DNA of 64,000 bases, from the NCBI RefSeq assembly GCF_003443995.1, contig NZ_QWEY01000018.1, forward strand, positions 1-64,000, given 5' to 3'. Within the stretch, counting starts at the first letter, position 1; each line of letters begins with the position of its first letter. This stretch comes from Pseudotabrizicola alkalilacus (GTDB lineage: Bacteria; Pseudomonadota; Alphaproteobacteria; Rhodobacterales; Rhodobacteraceae). The notes beneath the pieces are model-generated. The model was not told the origin of the DNA and did not search any database. It worked only from the letters and a program-made list of their open reading frames with translations. The position numbers and the translations under genes were made by a program. This document shows, piece by piece, positions 59,832 to 64,000 of the stretch.

Positions 59832-61225
59832 TGCGGGTCGCGGCCATTGACCAGGGCACCACATCGACCCGTGCGCTTGTGATCGACGCCGACGGAAACT
59901 GGGAGATCGCGGCCAGCCACCGGCATGGTCAGCACCACCCGCAGCCGGGCTGGGTTGAACATGACGCCGAAGAATTGATCCGCAACATCCGCACCTGCCT
60001 GACGGCGGCGGGGGATATTGACGCGATCGGTCTGGCCAATCAGGGGGAAAGTTGCCTTGCGTGGGATGCAGAGACCAAAGCGCCACTCTCCCCGGTGATC
60101 GTGTGGCAGGATGCCCGCACGCATGGCAGCCTGTCCGCGCGGCCAGCAGCAGATGCCCAACGGTCGAAAGCGATATGTGGTCTGCCGCTGGACCCCTATT
60201 TCTCGGCGTCGAAACTGGCGTGGCTGCGGCAGAACATGCCTTCGGTGCGCGCCGCCGAAGCAAAGGGAACCCTGCGGCTTGGCACGACCGACGCCTTTTT
60301 TCTGGACCGGCTGGCGGGCGTGTTCGCCACGGATTGCGCCACCGCCTCGCGCACCGGATTGATGGATCTGGCAACGCAGGAATGGAGCGCCGAACTTTGC
60401 GCCCTGCACGGCGTCCCAATCGAATGTCTGCCGCCGATCCGGGCGGTGGACGCCGGTTTTGGCGCGATTGGCGGCGTGCCGGTCCGGGCCTCGATCGTTG
60501 ACCAGCAGGCAGCACTTTACGGCCACAACGCGCGCCGCCCCGGCGACTGCAAGATCACCTTTGGCACAGGAGCTTTTCTTCTGGCGCTGACAGGGAGCGA
60601 GCCGCCGACGGTCGAAGGTCTGTTGCCGACACTGGCGTGGAAGCGTCAGGGCCAGCCCGCCCTGTTTGCGGTTGAAGGCGGCGTCTACGACGCAGGCTCT
60701 GCGTTGGAATGGGCCCGCCGGATCGGGCTTTTTTCGACCCTTGACGAGCTTGGCAGCTTTCACGGGCCGTCTGCCATCTCGCGCGGGCTGGTTTTTGTGC
60801 CCGCCCTGTCCGGTCTTGCCGCCCCGCACTGGGATCGTCTGGCGGCCCCCCTTTTCATCGGCATGGACCACACCACCGACCGTCGCGACATGGTTCGCGC
60901 GGTTCTGGAGGGGATCGCGCTTTTGACGGTCGGCCTGATCGAGGAGGCCAGCTGCGCCGTCAGTCTGGGCCCGACGATCTCTATCGACGGCGGTGTGTCG
61001 CAAAGCGCCTATTTCACCCAATTTCTCGCTTCGGCAGCGGGACGTGCGATCAGCGTGGCACCAATGCACGAGTTAACCGCCTTGGGTCTGGCCGAACTGT
61101 GCGGTCAGGATGTAAGCAGGGCGCGGATGGGAGGCCAGACTTTCACGCCCGCGGCTTCGGTGTCCGGCGCGGACCTGCGAACCTTTGCCACAGCCGTTGC
61201 GCGCGCAAGGGAGTGGCGTAGCTGA
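59831..61225 (+). CDS. glpK: FGGY carbohydrate kinase (glycerol kinase-like)
   Basis: This 464-residue FGGY kinase begins VAAIDQGTTSTRALVIDADG, with QHHPQPGWVEHDAEELIRNI, VIVWQDARTH (with the glycerol kinase-like Asp), GTTDAFFLDRL and the second ATP-site segment CKITFGTGAFLLALTG. GlpK is usually about 500 residues, so this is a shorter relative. It phosphorylates glycerol or a similar polyol or sugar. It is the last gene of the operon and is followed by 264 bases (61226-61489) with no recognisable feature. A convergent GntR gene lies beyond. Confidence 0.72.
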   Translation: MRVAAIDQGTTSTRALVIDADGNWEIAASHRHGQHHPQPGWVEHDAEELIRNIRTCLTAAGDIDAIGLANQGESCLAWDAETKAPLSPVIVWQDARTHGSLSARPAADAQRSKAICGLPLDPYFSASKLAWLRQNMPSVRAAEAKGTLRLGTTDAFFLDRLAGVFATDCATASRTGLMDLATQEWSAELCALHGVPIECLPPIRAVDAGFGAIGGVPVRASIVDQQAALYGHNARRPGDCKITFGTGAFLLALTGSEPPTVEGLLPTLAWKRQGQPALFAVEGGVYDAGSALEWARRIGLFSTLDELGSFHGPSAISRGLVFVPALSGLAAPHWDRLAAPLFIGMDHTTDRRDMVRAVLEGIALLTVGLIEEASCAVSLGPTISIDGGVSQSAYFTQFLASAAGRAISVAPMHELTALGLAELCGQDVSRARMGGQTFTPAASVSGADLRTFATAVARAREWRS

Positions 61226-61489
61226 AGCCACACGCGATCTGCTCGGGATCGCCCGCGACAGTTCCCCCGTCTGGCTCCACAAATCGGCCTGACGCCGCAC
61301 CCCTACCCCGCACCGCTCGTCGCGCCGTCACGCGAAACGCCAACGAGCCTTTTATCGTTACAATAAACCTGGTGGACGCCATCGCAGCTGTCTTCTGGCC
61401 AGAGATGCGCCGCGACCGGCACGCATGTTGACCATCTCACCGCAGAACGTGCCAGGCATTCTGCATACCCAAAACCTTGCGGTCGTCCT

Positions 61490-62269
61490 TCAGATCGAAG
61501 GAGATGAAATCGTGAAATGCAGCCGCGAGCGATCGGTGAGGTATAGCGCGGTATAGTACTCGATTGTCTGACCTTGCGCATTGGCCGCCACCGATTCGAT
61601 TCCCAGCAGTGGCGATCCGACAGCGATCTTCAGTAACGCGGCATCATCGGCAGAGGCCCCGGACGCCTCGATCCAACGTTCAGCCTTGTTCAGCTGAATG
61701 CCGTATTGACGTGCGATTGTATCGTAGAGCGAGCGGTTCTCCAACGGCACGGTATCAAGCCCCGGAACCACCGCTTCCAGCATGGCCCAGCGGACAATCA
61801 TCCGTGGCGTGCCATCAACCGACAACACCCGGTCGACGCGTACAATCGGCGTGCTCTCGTCGATCCGCATCATTTTCGCCATCCGGGCCGAGGGCAGGCT
61901 GATCTGTTGCAGCAGGATACGGCGCGAAACTTCTTTGTGCTTATCGGCCAGTTCCCCTGAAAAGCCGACAGTGGTGCCCACAAAATCCTGCTCTTCGCGT
62001 CGCCCGGCAACAAAAGCGCCCTTGCCCTGCAGCTTGTAGATCAGACGCTCATTCACCATCTGCGCCATCGCTTCGCGGACCACAGTGCGCGAGACATCAA
62101 ACCGGGTGCAAAGTTCTGCTTCGGAGGGAAGTTTGGTATGCTCTTGCAAGCCTTCATCCCGGATCAACCGCGTCAGGGCGGATTTTACCTGAGACCATAG
62201 CGGTGCGGTCACTGTCCGATTGGTCGGACGCAGACGATCAACAAAACCTTTGGCAAGAACATCGGACAA
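61490..62269 (-). CDS. GntR/HutC-family regulator with UTRA domain
   Basis: This protein of about 259 residues has a winged HTH (APLWSQVKSALTRLIRDEGL, KLPSEAELCTRFDVSRTVVR, QGKGAFVAG) and a UTRA domain (VGFSGELADKHKEVSRRILL through GQTIEYYTALYLTDRSRLHF). No good ATG is available. The frame opens at 62386 inside glpD, but those residues are unlike the family. TTG 62269, preceded by GGAGGAAGGAAAAG, is the best start. It lies just after glpD on the same strand and converges on the FGGY kinase operon. It probably controls glpD and the GlpA-like operon, which has GTCTAGAC sites upstream. Confidence 0.8.
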   Translation of the reverse strand: MSDVLAKGFVDRLRPTNRTVTAPLWSQVKSALTRLIRDEGLQEHTKLPSEAELCTRFDVSRTVVREAMAQMVNERLIYKLQGKGAFVAGRREEQDFVGTTVGFSGELADKHKEVSRRILLQQISLPSARMAKMMRIDESTPIVRVDRVLSVDGTPRMIVRWAMLEAVVPGLDTVPLENRSLYDTIARQYGIQLNKAERWIEASGASADDAALLKIAVGSPLLGIESVAANAQGQTIEYYTALYLTDRSRLHFTISSPSI

Positions 62270-62304
62270 TCGGCTACTTTTCCTTCCTCCACCTGACGGT
62301 GGCT

Positions 62305-63999
62305 TTACCGAATAGTCATCCGATGTCGCCCGCGCAAGAGTTCCAGCGCTTGCGCAACCTCTTCGGAGGTTCTGCGCTGATCCCAACCCAGTTCATGGGC
62401 GGCGGTTCCGGCGATTTCGTCCAGTCCTTGCAAAGTGATGCCACCTTCAAACCCCATCAGAGTGCGCCTCAGCAGGATATCGGTCAATCGGGTGACCCTT
62501 TCGCTGCGACAGATCAGGCCAATCTCGGCCGGAGTGTAGCCGGGGACGGCCTGATAACGCTCTGCACTCTTGCCCTCCAGCCCGGCCACCACCGTTGCAT
62601 GACTGCCATAGCGTTGTGCCAATGCGGCACAGCGTTCGGACGTCAGGCCGTTGTCCTGCGCCATGGCCTGTACCCACGCGGCCCTGCCCGCCGTGTCGCG
62701 CGGCAGTTTTTCCGCGCCACCGATGGCAAGGGTTGTGGTACTGCGCTGGCGGGTCAGGCCGAGTTTGTCCATTACCATATCTGCGATTTGTTCACCGCAA
62801 ACGCGATAGGTTGTCCACTTTCCTCCGACCAGCGTGAGCAGATGAAACGGGCGCTGAGGCAGCGGCTCGTGAACATCAAGCCGATGATCCCGGCTGATCG
62901 CCCCGGTCGCCCCGTCAGAGCTGAGCGGCAGGGGACGGACCCCTGCAAAGGCAAACACGATCTGCGCGCGCGTAAGCCGGACGGTTGGCAAGATCGGGCG
63001 CAACACATCAAAGATGTAGTCGATTTCGGCCTCGGTGCAGGTCTTGTCATCCGGATTGTCGCTGCGAATGTCAGTGGTGCCCACCAGCAACCTGTCATCT
63101 TCCAGCCGATAGATCAGACAGGCGCGATGATCGTCGGTTTCAAAATACAGCATCCGGTCGCCCAGATGACCAGCCAGTTGCGCATCGCGCACCACAAGAT
63201 GAGATCCGCGTGTGCCCCCGATCACCCGTTTGTTGATGCCCAGATCATGCTGCACAGTATCGACCCAGGCGCCGGACGCGTTGACGACCAGCTTTGGCGT
63301 CACCTCGAACGTCTCGCCGGTCAGGCGGTCATGCAGGGTGATCCGGCCGGCATCCTGCTTGCCCGCGGCGACATAGGGCACAGCCAAGGCGTCCGGACAG
63401 TCAGCCTCGGCATCTGCCACCAGCTCCATCACCAACCGTTCAGGATGGGTGATGCGGGCGTCGTAATATTGTGCAACGGCACGCAGATCGGTGGCCAACG
63501 GCGGCACCTGTCGACGGGCCTCGCGCGCGGTGAACATCTTGTGGTCCGGCATCGTCTGATGGGCCCGGCCAAAGACGTCATACAGCATCAGCCCGATCTT
63601 GACCGGAACTGCGCCTTTTGGTCCAGGTGTGCGGGTCAGTTTCAGAAACCGCGCAACCGTCGAGACAGCGCCGCCCATCAGGCTGCGCAGTGGCACCCAG
63701 CATTTCTGGGGGTGCACAAGATGCGCGGCATTCTTCAGCAAGAGATTCCGCTCGGTCAGCGATTCGCGCACCAGAGCCGCCTCGCCGGTTTCCAGATAAC
63801 GCAGCCCACCGTGGATCAGCCGCGAAGGTGCAGCACTGGTGCCGGATGCAAAGTCCTCTGCCTCGACCAGCAGCGCCGGAATGCCCTGCGCCGCGAGGTC
63901 TCGGTAGGCACCTACGCCATTGATTCCACCACCTATGATAAGGATGTCAGGGACTTCGCCGCTGCGCAGCCTGTTTAAAAGGGATTGTCTGTCGCGCAT
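62305..63999 (-). CDS. glpD: Aerobic glycerol-3-phosphate dehydrogenase (GlpD)
   Basis: This 564-residue FAD protein has the GlpD signature ILIIGGGINGVGAYRDLAAQ, GTSAAPSRLIHGGLRYLETG, IGGTRGSHLVV, LLVGTTDIRSDNPDDKTCTE and a C-terminal alpha-helical domain (GGKWTTYRVCGEQIADMVMD). It oxidises glycerol 3-phosphate to dihydroxyacetone phosphate and reduces quinone at the inner membrane. The length is normal or slightly long. The ATG at 63999 is one base from the window end, so an earlier start cannot be excluded, but the family N terminus fits this one. GntR follows on the same strand. Confidence 0.85.
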   Translation of the reverse strand: MRDRQSLLNRLRSGEVPDILIIGGGINGVGAYRDLAAQGIPALLVEAEDFASGTSAAPSRLIHGGLRYLETGEAALVRESLTERNLLLKNAAHLVHPQKCWVPLRSLMGGAVSTVARFLKLTRTPGPKGAVPVKIGLMLYDVFGRAHQTMPDHKMFTAREARRQVPPLATDLRAVAQYYDARITHPERLVMELVADAEADCPDALAVPYVAAGKQDAGRITLHDRLTGETFEVTPKLVVNASGAWVDTVQHDLGINKRVIGGTRGSHLVVRDAQLAGHLGDRMLYFETDDHRACLIYRLEDDRLLVGTTDIRSDNPDDKTCTEAEIDYIFDVLRPILPTVRLTRAQIVFAFAGVRPLPLSSDGATGAISRDHRLDVHEPLPQRPFHLLTLVGGKWTTYRVCGEQIADMVMDKLGLTRQRSTTTLAIGGAEKLPRDTAGRAAWVQAMAQDNGLTSERCAALAQRYGSHATVVAGLEGKSAERYQAVPGYTPAEIGLICRSERVTRLTDILLRRTLMGFEGGITLQGLDEIAGTAAHELGWDQRRTSEEVAQALELLRGRHRMTIR

Positions 64000-64000
64000 T

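Noticed and set aside
61226-61489. Possible small gene between the FGGY kinase and GntR genes
   Set aside because: Open frames here run into neighbours in unlikely phases and have no ribosome site or recognisable sequence.
1-64000. tRNA, rRNA, CRISPR array or transposase genes
   Set aside because: I saw no cloverleaf-like block with CCA-type ends, no regularly spaced repeats and no DDE or recombinase protein. A tRNA-finding program would settle the first point.

Overview
The window reads as an accessory catabolic region of an alphaproteobacterium, most likely Rhodobacterales (Roseobacter/Paracoccus-like). The evidence is the high G+C, the dense unidirectional operons with ATGA and TGATG start/stop overlaps, and the stock of CUT1-type, dipeptide-type, PotABCD-type and TRAP transporters. 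There are also LysR, GntR/UTRA and LacI regulators and a GlpD-type dehydrogenase. No rRNA, tRNA, CRISPR array, transposase or phage gene was seen.

Layout. 0-4.6 kb: yaeQ, a D-threonine aldolase/D-serine dehydratase-like PLP enzyme followed by a decayed ornithine-cyclodeaminase-family pseudogene, a divergent LysR gene, and a remnant of a second LysR gene. 4.6-20.4 kb, mostly minus strand: two consecutive copies of the gene order known from Bacillus frlBONMD. Each has a SIS deglycase, a solute-binding protein, two CUT1 permeases, a PfkB kinase and its own ATPase. The second copy also has a FAD oxidase. A GntR/UTRA gene (frlR-like) and a LacI gene flank them. 20.6-27.8 kb: a five-gene minus-strand operon with an aminotransferase, a fused E1 2-oxoacid dehydrogenase, a malonyltransferase-like protein, an ALDH7-type aminoadipate-semialdehyde dehydrogenase (amaB) and an L-pipecolate-oxidase-like protein (amaA), read away from a LysR gene. 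28.8-36.7 kb: a third fructosamine-type module, with a PfkB kinase divergent from a TRAP transporter, a LacI gene, and a SIS-GntR-ornithine cyclodeaminase-family operon. 36.8-37.4 kb: a VapC/AbrB-type toxin-antitoxin pair.

37.6-55.3 kb: a second theme. A periplasmic-binding-fold protein, a dipeptide-type ABC operon (with a fused permease-ATPase) plus a creatininase-family enzyme and a YdiJ-type FAD/Fe-S dehydrogenase, a LysR gene, a GhrA-like reductase, and a PotABCD-like ABC operon with an RraA-like protein and a gamma-glutamyltransferase. A roughly 20-base motif recurs upstream of the four transcription units here, so they are probably one regulon. 57.2-64 kb: a GlpA-like FAD/[2Fe-2S] dehydrogenase, a FAD oxidoreductase and an FGGY kinase, then a convergent glpD-GntR pair.

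How the genes may work together (inference). Three SIS deglycases that keep the FrlB/FraB Glu/His pair, three FrlD-like kinases and three importers suggest an island for import, phosphorylation and deglycation of Amadori compounds (fructosyl-amino acids). The neighbouring genes could then degrade the released amino acid. The ornithine cyclodeaminase-family enzyme, AmaA, AmaB, the aminotransferase and the fused E1 together would make a plausible route from lysine through pipecolate and 2-aminoadipate to an acyl-CoA.
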